Origin: Psychrobacter submarinus
Lineage (GTDB): Bacteria; Pseudomonadota; Gammaproteobacteria; Pseudomonadales; Moraxellaceae
Direction: 5' to 3'
DNA length: 64,000 bases
Assembly: GCF_904846685.1 (NCBI RefSeq)
Contig: NZ_CAJHBQ010000001.1
Location: forward strand, 1 to 64,000
Part shown: positions 41,627-52,473 of the stretch, piece by piece
Numbering within the stretch: the stretch's first letter is position 1
Layout: each line of letters opens with the position of its first letter
Notes under the pieces: generated by a model
What the model saw: only the letters and a program-made list of their open reading frames with translations
Told to the model about the DNA's origin: nothing
The model's database searches: none
Made by a program: the position numbers and the translations under genes

Positions 41627-43813
41627 ATGTCTCATCCTTATAAGTCTGTTACTATATTTTTATTGTCCACTTTAGCCTTGTCCATGCAGGCAGTTTATGC
41701 GCAAAGCGTTGATACCCAGCAAGGTAATCTCGAAGAATCAGTAGTCTCGGTAACCTTAGACGAAATTACTGTTATCGGTAGTAAAGACAATGTGCCCTTG
41801 ATGACGGGTTCTGGTTATTACGTCGATAACGAACAGTTAGAAAATGAGTACATTACAGATATTAACCAAGTTTTAAAGACCGTGCCAGGGGTTTACGTCT
41901 CTGAAGAAGATGGGTTGGGCTTACGTCCTAACATCAGTATTCGTGCTGGTATCGGTGGACGTAGTAGTAAAGTGCATTTAATGGAGGACGGTATTCCTAT
42001 CGCACCCGCTCCTTATGCTGCCCCTGCCGCCTACTATCATCCGACAGCGCTGCGTATGTCAGGTGTTGAGATTCTAAAAGGCGCGCCGCTGCTACGTTAT
42101 GGGCCGCAAACGACTGGTGGCGTTATTAACTATTTATCAACCCCTATTCCTGCCACTAATGGCGGTCAAGCGATGACCTCAATCAACGACCGTGGCGGTG
42201 TGGATGTTCATGCTTATGCTGGTGGACGCGAAGGCGACTTTGCAGGCTCAATTGAAACTGTGCAACAACGAGGCAAAGGCTTTAAAGAAATTGATGGTAA
42301 AGACATTGGCGACTATGACAATCAAGATTATGTCCTAAAGGGTCGTTATCAGATCAATCCTGCGCATAGTTTGTTTGCCAAAGCACAGTATTCTGATAGA
42401 TCTAGTGATGAGACTTACTTAGGTTTAACAGATGCTGACTTCAATAAAAATCCTAACAGACGCTACCCGATGTCTGCGCTTGATAACATACAAGACGAAC
42501 ATACCGGACTTAACTTGACGCACAACTGGATCACGGATAATAATAGCGAGCTACGTACTACCGCTTATTACAATAAAACCCATCGTAACTGGTATAAGCT
42601 CAATGATAACAAAATCAATGATTTTTATGAAGGCAATATCACCCAAGGGCAGCTAGATGGTACCGAGGATTTAGCAGGTATCGAATTAAAAGCCAATGAT
42701 CGCACTTATTATAGTACCGGTGTTCAGACGAACTTCAATACTGACATTTTAAGTGCCTATGGCGATCACAATATTGATGTAGGTGCTCGCTATCACCGTG
42801 ACAAAGTTGAGCGCTATCAGCCAAGCGATATTTTTAATCAGGTAGACGGTAATTTAATTTATCAAAGCACCAAAGTCCCTAATGGCAGTAATAACCGCGA
42901 AGAAAGAGCCAACGCAACTAGTCTTTGGCTAACTGATAAGTGGCAAGTGACTGACCCCTTACTTCTAAACCTAGCCATGCGTTACGAGTATATTGATACT
43001 GAAGAGACACGCGGTGTTGATACTGATAATCAAGCACGCGTGAGCAATACTCAGTCTATATTTTTGCCAGGTTTATCCGCAAGCTATCAACTCAATGATG
43101 AAGTACAGCTTATAGGTGGGGTCCACAAAGGCTTCAGCCCATTAGGTGCTGGAGTGTCCGAAGATGACAACACGGATCCTGAAGAAAGTATCAACTATGA
43201 AATCGGTACGCGCTATATTGATGGTAACAATTATATTGAGGCCGTTGGGTTTTATAGTGACTTTGATTCTGTAATCAGAAACTGCACAGAAAACGTGCCT
43301 TGCGGCAGTGGCTCAGATGCCATAACGTCAGGTACCGAAAAAGAGAGTGGTTCTGCGGTGATCGCAGGGCTTGAGTTAATGGCTGGCACTCGCTTTGATG
43401 GAGATGGATTCAGTATTCCGCTGCATGCCACTTATACTTACACCCAAGCTGAGCTTGCCGAGGACTACAAAGACACTTTAGATGGCGATCGCTTAACGCT
43501 AGTGCCCAAAAATCAAGCCAGTGTACGCGCCGGAATCGAGATGGATTCAGGTTGGGATACTTACTTGACTGCCAAATATGCTGGCGGCATTTGTGAATCA
43601 GTGGGCTGCAATCGTACTAATGAGCCGCGTAGCGAGACTGACTCGTTATTCACTTTTGATGCTATTACCCACTACCCTATCGGTTATGATGCTAAGGTCT
43701 TTGGTAAGGTTGAAAACATCGCTGACAAACAAGTTATTGTGAGCCGTACGCCATACGGTGCTAGACCAAACCTACCACGTACCTTTACCATTGGCGTGAC
43801 TAAAGCTTTTTAA
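41627..43813 (+). CDS. TonB-dependent outer-membrane receptor, FecA-like
   Basis: 728 residues. The signal peptide ends near MQAVYAQS. The TonB box is probably in LDEITVIG, followed by a plug domain (about 60-175) with VLKTVPGVYV, LRPNISIRAGIGGRSSKV and ILKGAPLLRYGPQTTGGVINYLSTP. The 22-strand barrel ends in LPRTFTIGVTKAF with the terminal Phe. Plug sequence and short N-terminus without a signalling domain place it with FecA-like ferric-citrate/siderophore receptors. Two small cysteine pairs (NCTENVPC and CESVGC) lie in presumed outer loops. The Fur box upstream supports an iron role. The exact ligand is unknown. Confidence 0.9.
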   Translation: MSHPYKSVTIFLLSTLALSMQAVYAQSVDTQQGNLEESVVSVTLDEITVIGSKDNVPLMTGSGYYVDNEQLENEYITDINQVLKTVPGVYVSEEDGLGLRPNISIRAGIGGRSSKVHLMEDGIPIAPAPYAAPAAYYHPTALRMSGVEILKGAPLLRYGPQTTGGVINYLSTPIPATNGGQAMTSINDRGGVDVHAYAGGREGDFAGSIETVQQRGKGFKEIDGKDIGDYDNQDYVLKGRYQINPAHSLFAKAQYSDRSSDETYLGLTDADFNKNPNRRYPMSALDNIQDEHTGLNLTHNWITDNNSELRTTAYYNKTHRNWYKLNDNKINDFYEGNITQGQLDGTEDLAGIELKANDRTYYSTGVQTNFNTDILSAYGDHNIDVGARYHRDKVERYQPSDIFNQVDGNLIYQSTKVPNGSNNREERANATSLWLTDKWQVTDPLLLNLAMRYEYIDTEETRGVDTDNQARVSNTQSIFLPGLSASYQLNDEVQLIGGVHKGFSPLGAGVSEDDNTDPEESINYEIGTRYIDGNNYIEAVGFYSDFDSVIRNCTENVPCGSGSDAITSGTEKESGSAVIAGLELMAGTRFDGDGFSIPLHATYTYTQAELAEDYKDTLDGDRLTLVPKNQASVRAGIEMDSGWDTYLTAKYAGGICESVGCNRTNEPRSETDSLFTFDAITHYPIGYDAKVFGKVENIADKQVIVSRTPYGARPNLPRTFTIGVTKAF

Positions 43814-43854
43814 CTAGCATTGAATAGATAACCTTGATACATTACTCCTAATGG

Positions 43855-43896
43855 AAAAATCCCCAGCTATAATAAAAATATAGCTGGGGATTTTTT
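43855..43896 (+). terminator. TonB-dependent receptor terminator
   Basis: AAAAATCCCCAGCTATA and TATAGCTGGGGATTTTTT form a 17-bp perfect stem with a short A-rich loop and T-run. Confidence 0.9.
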
Positions 43897-44071
43897 ATGA
43901 CTGTATCAATAAGCATAAATAATGCTTCGTCGGCCTCATTGATCCAACTTACCTGAATAAATGCTTCTATCGTAGAGTAGCTACCTATTAAACAATACGC
44001 GCATAAGCTACACGCCTAAGCATCTTAAAAATCACTCATCTGATAGCTCAATTGATGCCGCGGCGCAGATT

Positions 44072-44157
44072 ATTAGACCTCTTGCAAAAGTACCAGTTCA
44101 TTGACTTTTACTGACGGAGTTACAAGGGCTAGCGATGACTTATCCAAGAGGTCTATT
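44072..44157. repeat. Short inverted-repeat element (MITE remnant), about 86 bp
   Basis: TAGACCTCTTGCAAAAGT at the left and its near-complement ACTTATCCAAGAGGTCTA at the right are inverted repeats, about 16 of 18 matching. ATT flanks AGACC on both sides as a possible 3-base target duplication. The inside has no coding capacity. It lies in the gene-free interval 43897-44196, where I see nothing else. Confidence 0.5.
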
Positions 44158-44196
44158 ATAGTAAAGTAGACTTCTTATAGTGTTGATATGATAGCC

Positions 44197-44760
44197 TCAC
44201 TCAATACCAATATAAAGATCCAATTGCCCATATTCTAAATTACCCCCAATATAATGCTCAAAATCGACATTATAAGTGCGAGTATGCTCGCAATCACGAT
44301 CATGGAAGTACTCCCAAGCCTTCTCCCATGCATTCATGACCGTGTTAGGCATTCTGCCCTCTTCGGTGAATACTAAATACTTACCTTCGGGGATTATGAC
44401 GCTGACCACATCGCTACCATGAGCGGCGCTAAGAATATTCTCAGGACTTAAAACATTACTGTCTTTGCTATTATCTTCGTTGTCATTCTCATTGCCATCC
44501 TCTCCCTCTACCGGCTCGCTCTTTACCTTCCAGCTGGCGACCACATCAAAAGCACCGACTAAATCATCGCTCTCGTAGTTATAATAGACGCCGTAAATAT
44601 CTTCACCTTCAGCAAGATGACTAACGTGGTTTTGATAGAACTTTTGCCACAATCGACCTAATTTAGCCGTGTCATGGCTAATCTCAGCGTTGTTAGTGGT
44701 ACGAGCACTGATGCCTTTGCAAACTATCGCTGTCGATAGCTCTTTAACTTGTGATGTCAT
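44197..44760 (-). CDS. GyrI-like / effector-binding domain protein
   Basis: 187-residue single-domain protein of the GyrI/SOUL-like effector-binding superfamily (the ligand domain of AraC-type regulators, without a DNA-binding domain). Supporting segments are IVCKGISARTTN at the start, LGRLWQKFYQN, IYGVYYNYESDDLVGAFDVVASW and the C-terminal FEHYIGGNLEYGQLDLYIGIE. Such proteins bind small hydrophobic cations or drugs. An acidic, Asn-rich insertion at about 80-105 (EGEDGNENDNEDNSKDSN) interrupts the domain and looks like a flexible loop. It is followed on the same strand from iscX, 68 bases upstream. Confidence 0.75.
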   Translation of the reverse strand: MTSQVKELSTAIVCKGISARTTNNAEISHDTAKLGRLWQKFYQNHVSHLAEGEDIYGVYYNYESDDLVGAFDVVASWKVKSEPVEGEDGNENDNEDNSKDSNVLSPENILSAAHGSDVVSVIIPEGKYLVFTEEGRMPNTVMNAWEKAWEYFHDRDCEHTRTYNVDFEHYIGGNLEYGQLDLYIGIE

Positions 44761-44828
44761 AATGCTGCCTATTCTATTTTTGTATTGGAGTTATTATTAG
44801 TAATACGACTTAAATGATAGAAATCTTA

Positions 44829-45038
44829 TTAATCGGCTTCATCGATCCAATTCATCTGAATGGCTTCTAAAATACCTTCGTTTGAGCGCTGCGGATCATC
44901 ATCAAAGCCTTCTAATTCCGTCACCCAGCGATGCAAATCGGTAAAGCGTATGTACTGCGGATCAGTCTCTGGAAATTTTTCATAAAGCTCGATTGCGATA
45001 TCTAAGCTGTCTGTCCATTTTAATTTTTGTGGCGTCAT
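44829..45038 (-). CDS. iscX: IscX, Fe-S cluster assembly protein
   Basis: 69-residue acidic IscX/YfhJ protein. [33 protein letters not shown] and the C-terminal [14 protein letters not shown] are near-diagnostic. IscX binds IscS and iron and modulates cluster assembly. The usual isc operon neighbours (hscA, fdx) are absent here, so the gene is detached from isc. Confidence 0.93.
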   Translation of the reverse strand: MTPQKLKWTDSLDIAIELYEKFPETDPQYIRFTDLHRWVTELEGFDDDPQRSNEGILEAIQMNWIDEAD

Positions 45039-45196
45039 AACGGTACCTTTTTTTAGTCGTTTTAGAAATAGTAGTGTCGCCTTAGTATTGGCGATTTGAT
45101 AGGCTCTATCCTACCAAAATTCAGCAAATGATTATAGTCAAGTTGTTTTACCCTGTTATTGTCAGTACGCTTTTTTCGTGCTGTTTTTGACATTAT

Positions 45197-45742
45197 CTAT
45201 GCTGACTTGGCCGACTTAACCGCGACTTGGTGCTGATTCCAACTATCAATGACATCGCTTAGCTTCTTACCATTCATATCTAGCACACGTGGCTCGCATT
45301 TATTGCCTTGCTTATCTTTTAGTACAAACTTGGTCATCCCAACGCCCATCAGTTGGCTTTTGACAAAAAAGCGGCTTTCAAAGTAGATATACTTGTTATC
45401 CCAGCCGGCAAGTACACTACTGACCGTCATTTTATCCAAAAAATTAATCTCTTTAAGATAGATCATCTCTTGCATAGCGATGACCCAGTTTAAAGGCTTA
45501 ATACCCTTTTGATGGACACAAGCCATGAGCCAACGGGTAATATTGAGCTCAATAAAGGACAAGTACCGATAATTGGGTAGGTGATCGCGAAAGCCCATAT
45601 CATGCGGTAGTACTCGATAATGGCGAACAATTGGCGCGCTTAACGCCTCGCTATCTAGGGTTTTATTATCACTCTTTTCTTGCTGCTTGAGCTGTTGTTT
45701 GAGTAAGCTTGTCATAATAAAAAAACGGATTAACATATTCAT
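45197..45742 (-). CDS. Hotdog-fold thioesterase-like protein
   Basis: 181 residues. VLPHDMGFRDHLPNYRYLSFIELNITRWL followed by MQEMIYLKEINFLDKMTVSSVLAGWDNKYIYFESRF has the pattern of the 4HBT/THEM6-like thioesterase families, in which the Asp in the first segment is near the active site. The N-terminus (MNMLIRFFIMTSLLK) may be a short membrane-anchoring stretch, or translation may start at Met10. Substrate unknown. A dispersed repeat lies immediately upstream. Confidence 0.65.
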   Translation of the reverse strand: MNMLIRFFIMTSLLKQQLKQQEKSDNKTLDSEALSAPIVRHYRVLPHDMGFRDHLPNYRYLSFIELNITRWLMACVHQKGIKPLNWVIAMQEMIYLKEINFLDKMTVSSVLAGWDNKYIYFESRFFVKSQLMGVGMTKFVLKDKQGNKCEPRVLDMNGKKLSDVIDSWNQHQVAVKSAKSA

Positions 45743-45773
45743 AAGGAACTCTTTTCGCGTTTATTCTGTGTGT

Positions 45774-45933
45774 TATAGTCGATTCTAAATAAAATAGATA
45801 TATGGTTTTTAGCCGCGGAACTGGTATAAATTTTACTGGCGTGCTGTGCCTACGCAGACAGAGGCTGCATAACTAATATTTAAACAAAAGCATCCCAGTC
45901 CCGCTGTGTCGTTTTTATAATGAACTCACTATA
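45774..45933. repeat. Dispersed intergenic repeat element, copy 1
   Basis: 160 bases starting TATAG and ending CTATA. It shares the blocks TATAGTC-ATT, AAATAAAAT-GATA, CTGGTA-AAATTTT, GCTGTG, GCTGCATAA and CATCCCAGT in the same order with 52850-52997. CCGCGGAACTGG pairs with CCCAGTCCCGCTG as an inner stem. The ends are imperfect inverted repeats. It lies just upstream of the thioesterase-like gene. No coding capacity. Confidence 0.7.
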
Positions 45934-45964
45934 TAAGTGAAATAATGGCGCTATACCATAACGC

Positions 45965-45990
45965 AAAAAAGCCACCGGAGTGACTTTTTT
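45965..45990 (-). terminator. pnt operon terminator
   Basis: On the minus strand AAAAAAGTCAC and GTGGCTTTTTT form an 11-bp stem with one G-T pair and a 4-base loop, about 35 bases after the pntB stop codon. Confidence 0.8.
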
Positions 45991-46025
45991 ACTGGAAATG
46001 CTTATTAAAAAGTACTAATAGCTAA

Positions 46026-47426
46026 TTAATGACCGCCGCCATTGATACTGCGTACCATCTCTTCCACCATTTTCTTGGCATCACCAAAGATCATCATAGT
46101 CTTATCCATATAGAACAGACTGTTATCTAAACCAGCATAGCCTGTGCTCATTGAGCGCTTGATGACCATAACCGTTTGCGCTTTGGTTACCTCTAAGATA
46201 GGCATACCAAAGATTGGTGACGTGGGATCGTCTTTGGCTGATGGGTTGACCACGTCATTAGCGCCAATGACGAGCACCACATCAGTACTTGGGAAGTCTG
46301 AATTAATCTCATCCATCTCCAAGATATCATCATAAGGAACGTCAGCCTCTGCCAATAGTACGTTCATGTGACCGGGCATACGACCGGCAACCGGGTGAAT
46401 AGCAAAGCGCACGTTGACGCCCTCTTCTTTTAGTAGCTCGTATAGCTCTTTGACCGCATTCTGTGCACGGCCTTGCGCCATACCATAACCCGGTACGATA
46501 ATGACGTCGCTAGCATTAGACATAAGAAAGCCTGCATCTTCTGCTGAGCCTGACTTATAGTTCTTTGGCGCGCCGTCATCAGCGCCGCCTGCCACCGCTG
46601 CACTGCCCATTCCGCCGAATAAAACGTTAATCAATGAGCGGTTCATCGCCTTACACATAATATAAGATAAAATTGCCCCTGATGAACCGACCAGTGAGCC
46701 TGCAATAATTAGCATCGAGTTACCTAAGGTAAAACCAATACCTGCTGCAGCCCAACCTGAGAAGGAGTTAAGGAGCGACACAACCACTGGCATATCACCG
46801 CCGCCGATTGGCGCAATCCACATCCAACCAAAGGCGATTGCTAATACCGTCATCACGTAGAAGGCAGTGAGCGAATCAGTAACAAAGTATACTGCGCCAA
46901 AGCCTAGCATCGCGATAAATAATAGCGCTTGCACGGGCTTAACCCAGCCGCCATTAACCGTTTTTGCCCAGCTTTTTGCGGCAAGTTTACCAAAGGCAAA
47001 GACCGAGGCTGAGAAGGTAATCGCACCGATGAAACAGCCAATAAATAGCTCTAAGCGGGTGACCGTATTGTACTCTTGATCAGAATGTAATACCGTTGCC
47101 AAAGCAATCGCTACTGCTGCCAGGCCAACTAAGGAGTGCATCAAAGCCACGGTTTCTGGCATTTGTGTCATCGCTACCGTTTTTGACTTCCAAATACCAA
47201 CCGCTGCGCCTAATACCATGGCACCAATGATCATCCACATTATCGGACCTTCGGCCAAGAAGAAAGTGGTGATAACGGCAATAGCCATCGCGACCATACC
47301 CAAACGGTTACCGCGGATAGCGGTCTTTGGGCTTGAGAGTCCACGTAAGGTCAAGACAAATAAAATAGCGCCAACTAAATAAAACCAGTCCGCATTAGTG
47401 GCGATAAAGTTTGTTAAATCACTCAT
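46026..47426 (-). CDS. pntB: NAD(P) transhydrogenase subunit beta
   Basis: 466-residue inner-membrane subunit: about nine membrane helices (residues 1-270), then the cytoplasmic NADP(H)-binding dIII domain with VIIVPGYGMAQGRAQNAV and IHPVAGRMPGHMNVLLAEA, VLVIGANDVVNPSAKDDP and IKRSMSTGYAGLDN. The complex uses the proton gradient to reduce NADP+ with NADH. Its start overlaps the stop of pntA2 by four bases, indicating coupled translation. Last gene of pntA1-pntA2-pntB. Confidence 0.97.
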   Translation of the reverse strand: MSDLTNFIATNADWFYLVGAILFVLTLRGLSSPKTAIRGNRLGMVAMAIAVITTFFLAEGPIMWMIIGAMVLGAAVGIWKSKTVAMTQMPETVALMHSLVGLAAVAIALATVLHSDQEYNTVTRLELFIGCFIGAITFSASVFAFGKLAAKSWAKTVNGGWVKPVQALLFIAMLGFGAVYFVTDSLTAFYVMTVLAIAFGWMWIAPIGGGDMPVVVSLLNSFSGWAAAGIGFTLGNSMLIIAGSLVGSSGAILSYIMCKAMNRSLINVLFGGMGSAAVAGGADDGAPKNYKSGSAEDAGFLMSNASDVIIVPGYGMAQGRAQNAVKELYELLKEEGVNVRFAIHPVAGRMPGHMNVLLAEADVPYDDILEMDEINSDFPSTDVVLVIGANDVVNPSAKDDPTSPIFGMPILEVTKAQTVMVIKRSMSTGYAGLDNSLFYMDKTMMIFGDAKKMVEEMVRSINGGGH

Positions 47427-47803
47427 GCATCACCTCCATTATCCGTTTTTACCACTGGCGCTTTTTTGGGTTTAGGTTTGAACATAGACAGCATGCGCTC
47501 CGTCACTGAGAAGCCACCAAAGATATTGATACTGGCCAAGAACACCGCAAAAGCACCGATCAAACTCGTCGCCGTAAACACTTGGTTATCGATAACAACG
47601 GTCTGCAAAATCGCCCCGACAATCACAATACTAGATAACGCATTGGTAACCGCCATCAAAGGCGTATGCAGCGCTGGGGTCACACCCCAAACCACGTAAT
47701 AACCCACAAAGATCGCGAGTACAAATACGGTGAAAATTGCGACAAATGGCGTGCTAGCCATAGCGGCGCCAGCTGGCGCGGCTGCTAAAATAGTGGCAAT
47801 CAT
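47423..47803 (-). CDS. pntA2: NAD(P) transhydrogenase subunit alpha, part 2 (membrane part)
   Basis: 126 residues with three to four membrane helices, equivalent to the C-terminal membrane domain of single-chain PntA. FVLAIFVGYYVVWGVTPALHTPLMAVTNALSSI contains the family HTPLM-NAISG-like segment. A short basic/acidic tail (KPKPKKAPVVKTDNGGDA) follows. The split arrangement is as in Rhodospirillum and Acinetobacter. Confidence 0.94.
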   Translation of the reverse strand: MIATILAAAPAGAAMASTPFVAIFTVFVLAIFVGYYVVWGVTPALHTPLMAVTNALSSIVIVGAILQTVVIDNQVFTATSLIGAFAVFLASINIFGGFSVTERMLSMFKPKPKKAPVVKTDNGGDA

Positions 47804-47890
47804 TTTATCCTCCTAAAATTTATTCGTTACTGACAGATTCATTAGTGATATAACAAAGACTCATAGCTGAGTAACTCAGTAGTCAGCCGC

Positions 47891-49051
47891 TTAGCGCTTC
47901 GCCAATCGTACTTGACCCTCATGGGTCACTGCCAGCGCGCCTTGAATCTCATCTTCCATATCTAAATGAAGTGCCAGTTGGTTCGGTGCAGCGTCAGTAT
48001 TCGCATCATCTTCAGCAATCAAAGTTGTGATAAAGTTCACTAAGTTATTGGCATAAAGATCTGAGGACTGCGCGGCGAGCATAGACGGAATGTTTGCCGC
48101 GCCAACGATACGCACGCCGTTATCTGTAGTGATGGTTTGCTCAGCAACTGCGCCTTCAACGTTGCCGCCGGTGCCCGCTGCCATATCGATCAGCACGGAG
48201 CCGGCTTTCATCTTATCGAGTGTGGTCTTATGCACCAATCTTGGAGCGTCACGACCTGGTATCTGCGCGGTGGTAATGACGATATCAGCGCCGCTTAGCG
48301 CTTTATCCACCACTGCCGCTTGATCTTTCATATACTGCTCTGAGGGCGTCCATGCATAACCGCCGGTTGCTTTGGCCTTTTGCGCTTCTTCCTCACTCAT
48401 CGGTACATCTAGCCATTTACCGCCAAGCGACTCGACTTGCTCGCGTGCAGAAGGACGCAAATCACTTGCTTCAACCACAGCGCCTAGACGCTTTGCCGTA
48501 GCAATCGCTTGCAAGCCTGCTACGCCAACGCCTAAGATGACCACCTTGGCCGGCTTAACTGTCCCTGCTGAGGTCATAAACATAGGAAAAGGACGTGAGT
48601 ACTCATTGGCTGCTAAGAGTACCGCTTTATAACCGGCAAGGTTGGCTTGTGAGGATAAGACATCCATGTTTTGCGCGCGCGACAAGGTACGTGGCAATAG
48701 CTCCATCGCAAATACAGTCGCGCCTTTGGTCGCATAAGTCTCTAGCTGAGTATTACGGTAAGGATCTAGCATACCCACGACGATTTGCTTAGGCTTTAGC
48801 GTCTCGGTGAGCTCAGCTGGCAAGTCACTGATAGTGGTAATAATTTGCGACTGCTCAACCACCTCAGCGCTGCTGCTAGCAATATCAGCTCCAGCCGTCT
48901 GATAGCTGTCGTCTGTATAATAGGCTGCAAGACCTGCGCCTGACTGAACGACGACCTCAAACCCATGTCTACGCAGTTTTTTGACCGCGTCTGGGGTTAG
49001 TGCTACGCGGCTCTCAGTTGTGCTGTCTGCACTGATAACACCGATTTTCAT
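47891..49051 (-). CDS. pntA1: NAD(P) transhydrogenase subunit alpha, part 1 (NAD-binding part)
   Basis: 386 residues, the soluble dI domain related to alanine dehydrogenase. The N-terminus MKIGVISADSTTESRVALTP, the Rossmann loop VVILGVGVAGLQAIATAKRLGA and the mobile loop YAWTPSEQYMKDQAAVVDKAL, then IPGRDAPRLVHKTTLDKMKAGSVLIDMAA, are all characteristic. It oxidises NADH and passes hydride to dIII of PntB. The 87-base gap to pntA2 has a good ribosome-binding site for the latter. A terminator-like hairpin lies in its own leader (see 49131-49179). Confidence 0.96.
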   Translation of the reverse strand: MKIGVISADSTTESRVALTPDAVKKLRRHGFEVVVQSGAGLAAYYTDDSYQTAGADIASSSAEVVEQSQIITTISDLPAELTETLKPKQIVVGMLDPYRNTQLETYATKGATVFAMELLPRTLSRAQNMDVLSSQANLAGYKAVLLAANEYSRPFPMFMTSAGTVKPAKVVILGVGVAGLQAIATAKRLGAVVEASDLRPSAREQVESLGGKWLDVPMSEEEAQKAKATGGYAWTPSEQYMKDQAAVVDKALSGADIVITTAQIPGRDAPRLVHKTTLDKMKAGSVLIDMAAGTGGNVEGAVAEQTITTDNGVRIVGAANIPSMLAAQSSDLYANNLVNFITTLIAEDDANTDAAPNQLALHLDMEDEIQGALAVTHEGQVRLAKR

Positions 49052-49130
49052 ATCGTCTCCTTACATGCAAATACTTGACTGATCACAAGCTTTGGCTTTA
49101 TGGCTATATTGAGTGATAAAATAGTGGGCG

Positions 49131-49179
49131 CAAAAAAAACCCTGCTCAGCTCGTACTCTGTGAAGTAAAGCACTGAGCA
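49131..49179 (-). promoter_or_regulatory. Terminator-like hairpin in the pnt leader
   Basis: On the minus strand TGCTCAG (49179-49173) pairs with CTGAGCA (49149-49143), with a second 4-bp stem (TACT/AGTA) inside. GGG and eight T residues follow. It lies 80 bases before the pntA1 ATG and 45-50 bases after a TATAAT (49234-49229) that could be the -10 box. It may attenuate the operon. The GGG between stem and T-run weakens this reading. I see nothing else in 49235-49526. Confidence 0.4.
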
Positions 49180-49539
49180 AAGATTATCAATTCCCTAAAT
49201 GATAATACTATCTTCATCATCTGTTTTTATTATAGAGACATCATCCCCTACCTTTCATTGTTTAATGATGACTCATAAGTAAATAAAAAGTTAGAGGTCG
49301 CGTCTGGGCTATAACTTTTATTGTTATATCAGAAAATTATTGACAATAATAGCCGTGTATACATTCTATTTTTTGCATATATTGCTGCTTTGAGCGCACC
49401 GATGGTTTACTTAGTCAATGCCTATCCTCTATCGCTATAGGTTTATGCTATGGTAGTGCCATGACTGACATCACAATTGGCTAAGTTTTTGCTTGCCCTA
49501 TTTATTGATAATTACTCGATACTTAAAAAAGGAGCCTCT

Positions 49540-50328
49540 ATGTACTTTGTACTCTCCCCTGCCAAGTCTTTAAATGAAACGGACGCTATACCATTGAACC
49601 TTGGCAATCATTATAGCCAGCCTGCCCTCATTGACGACTCAGCTCAACTGATAAAAACCCTTAAAACCAAAGATCCGATGGATTTGCAAGAGCTTATGAG
49701 CATCTCCGATGATTTGGCGCAGCTAAATAGCGAGCGTAATCAAGCATGGCAAATGCCGCATGACTCGGACAATGCCAAGCCTGCCGCTTATCTGTTCGAT
49801 GGTGATGTTTATACTGGACTTGCCAGCTATGAGATGGATAAAGACACCATGCTGTATCTCAACGAGCATTTGGGTATCTTATCTGGTCTATATGGCGTGT
49901 TAAAACCGCTGGACTTGATGCAGCCGTACCGCTTAGAGATGGGCACTAAGCTAAAAAACGCGCGCGGTGGTAATTTGTATGAGTTCTGGGGCGAGAAAAT
50001 CACCGATATTATTAATAAGCAGATGGCCGATAGCGATGACAAGGTACTGATTAACCTAGCGTCTAACGAGTACTTTAAATCGGTTAAGAAGAAAGCACTG
50101 GACGCGCAGATTATTACCCCTAGATTTGAAGATGAGAAGAACGGTCAATATAAAGTGATTAGCTTTTATGCCAAAAAAGCGCGCGGACTGATGGTGAAAT
50201 ATGCCGCGGACAATAAGCTGACCAAAGCGGAACAACTCAAAAAGTTTGATTTGGCAGGTTATTATTATGTCGATGAGCTGTCTGATGATACTACTTGGAC
50301 ATTTAGAAGAGATGAGGTAAATTCTTAA
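49540..50328 (+). CDS. yaaA: Peroxide stress protein YaaA (UPF0246/DUF328)
   Basis: 262-residue cytoplasmic protein. The start MYFVLSPAKSLNE and the segments LFDGDVYTGL, LSGLYGVLKPLDLMQPYRLEMGT, LASNEYFKSV and FYAKKARGLMVKY are UPF0246 signatures. In E. coli YaaA lowers free iron and protects DNA during peroxide stress. I chose the ATG at 49540 because AAAAAAGGAG lies 5-6 bases before it; the frame is open to 49477 but without similarity. Confidence 0.94.
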   Translation: MYFVLSPAKSLNETDAIPLNLGNHYSQPALIDDSAQLIKTLKTKDPMDLQELMSISDDLAQLNSERNQAWQMPHDSDNAKPAAYLFDGDVYTGLASYEMDKDTMLYLNEHLGILSGLYGVLKPLDLMQPYRLEMGTKLKNARGGNLYEFWGEKITDIINKQMADSDDKVLINLASNEYFKSVKKKALDAQIITPRFEDEKNGQYKVISFYAKKARGLMVKYAADNKLTKAEQLKKFDLAGYYYVDELSDDTTWTFRRDEVNS

Positions 50329-50352
50329 TTTGTAGCGAATTAAATAAGGACA

Positions 50353-50389
50353 AAAAACCCCGATAAGCTCTCGCCTATCGGGGTTTTAT
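50353..50389. terminator. Bidirectional terminator, yaaA / groL
   Basis: AAAACCCCGATA and TATCGGGGTTTT form a 12-bp stem with a loop of about 12 bases between two convergent genes. Confidence 0.8.
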
Positions 50390-50447
50390 TTCCTGTGTAC
50401 TATAGCGTAAAAGCTACAGTACTAAGCAGTACGGGTCAAAGGGCTGA

Positions 50448-52109
<1,662 letters not shown>

Positions 52110-52182
52110 TTACTCCAATATTATTTTTGTTAATGTTTAAAAAGGTTTTAAATAAGTGAGCAGAAGGTATGAAAGTCTAAAC

Positions 52183-52473
52183 TTAACCTTCTAGTACACC
52201 CAATACATCAGACTCTTTCATAATCAGTAGCTCTTCGCCGTCAACTTTTACGGTTTGACCAGCATATTGACCGAACAAAACTTTATCGCCGACTTTAACA
52301 TCCAAAGTGCGGACTTCACCGTTGTCACGAACCTGACCGTTACCCGTCGCTAGGATCTCACCCTGTGATGGTTTTTCTTGCGCTGAACCTGGTAATAAAA
52401 TGCCACCAGCCGTTTTGGTTTCTTCTTCTATGCGGCGTACGACAATACGATCATGTAAAGGACGAATATTCAT
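52183..52473 (-). CDS. groS: Co-chaperonin GroES (10 kDa)
   Basis: 96-residue lid subunit. [28 protein letters not shown] contains the mobile loop that contacts GroEL, and the C-terminal half has [12 protein letters not shown] and [14 protein letters not shown]. The frame is open 13 codons upstream, but the conserved GroES start is the ATG at 52473, with GGAG-like bases just before it. First gene of the groSL operon. Confidence 0.98.
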   Translation of the reverse strand: MNIRPLHDRIVVRRIEEETKTAGGILLPGSAQEKPSQGEILATGNGQVRDNGEVRTLDVKVGDKVLFGQYAGQTVKVDGEELLIMKESDVLGVLEG

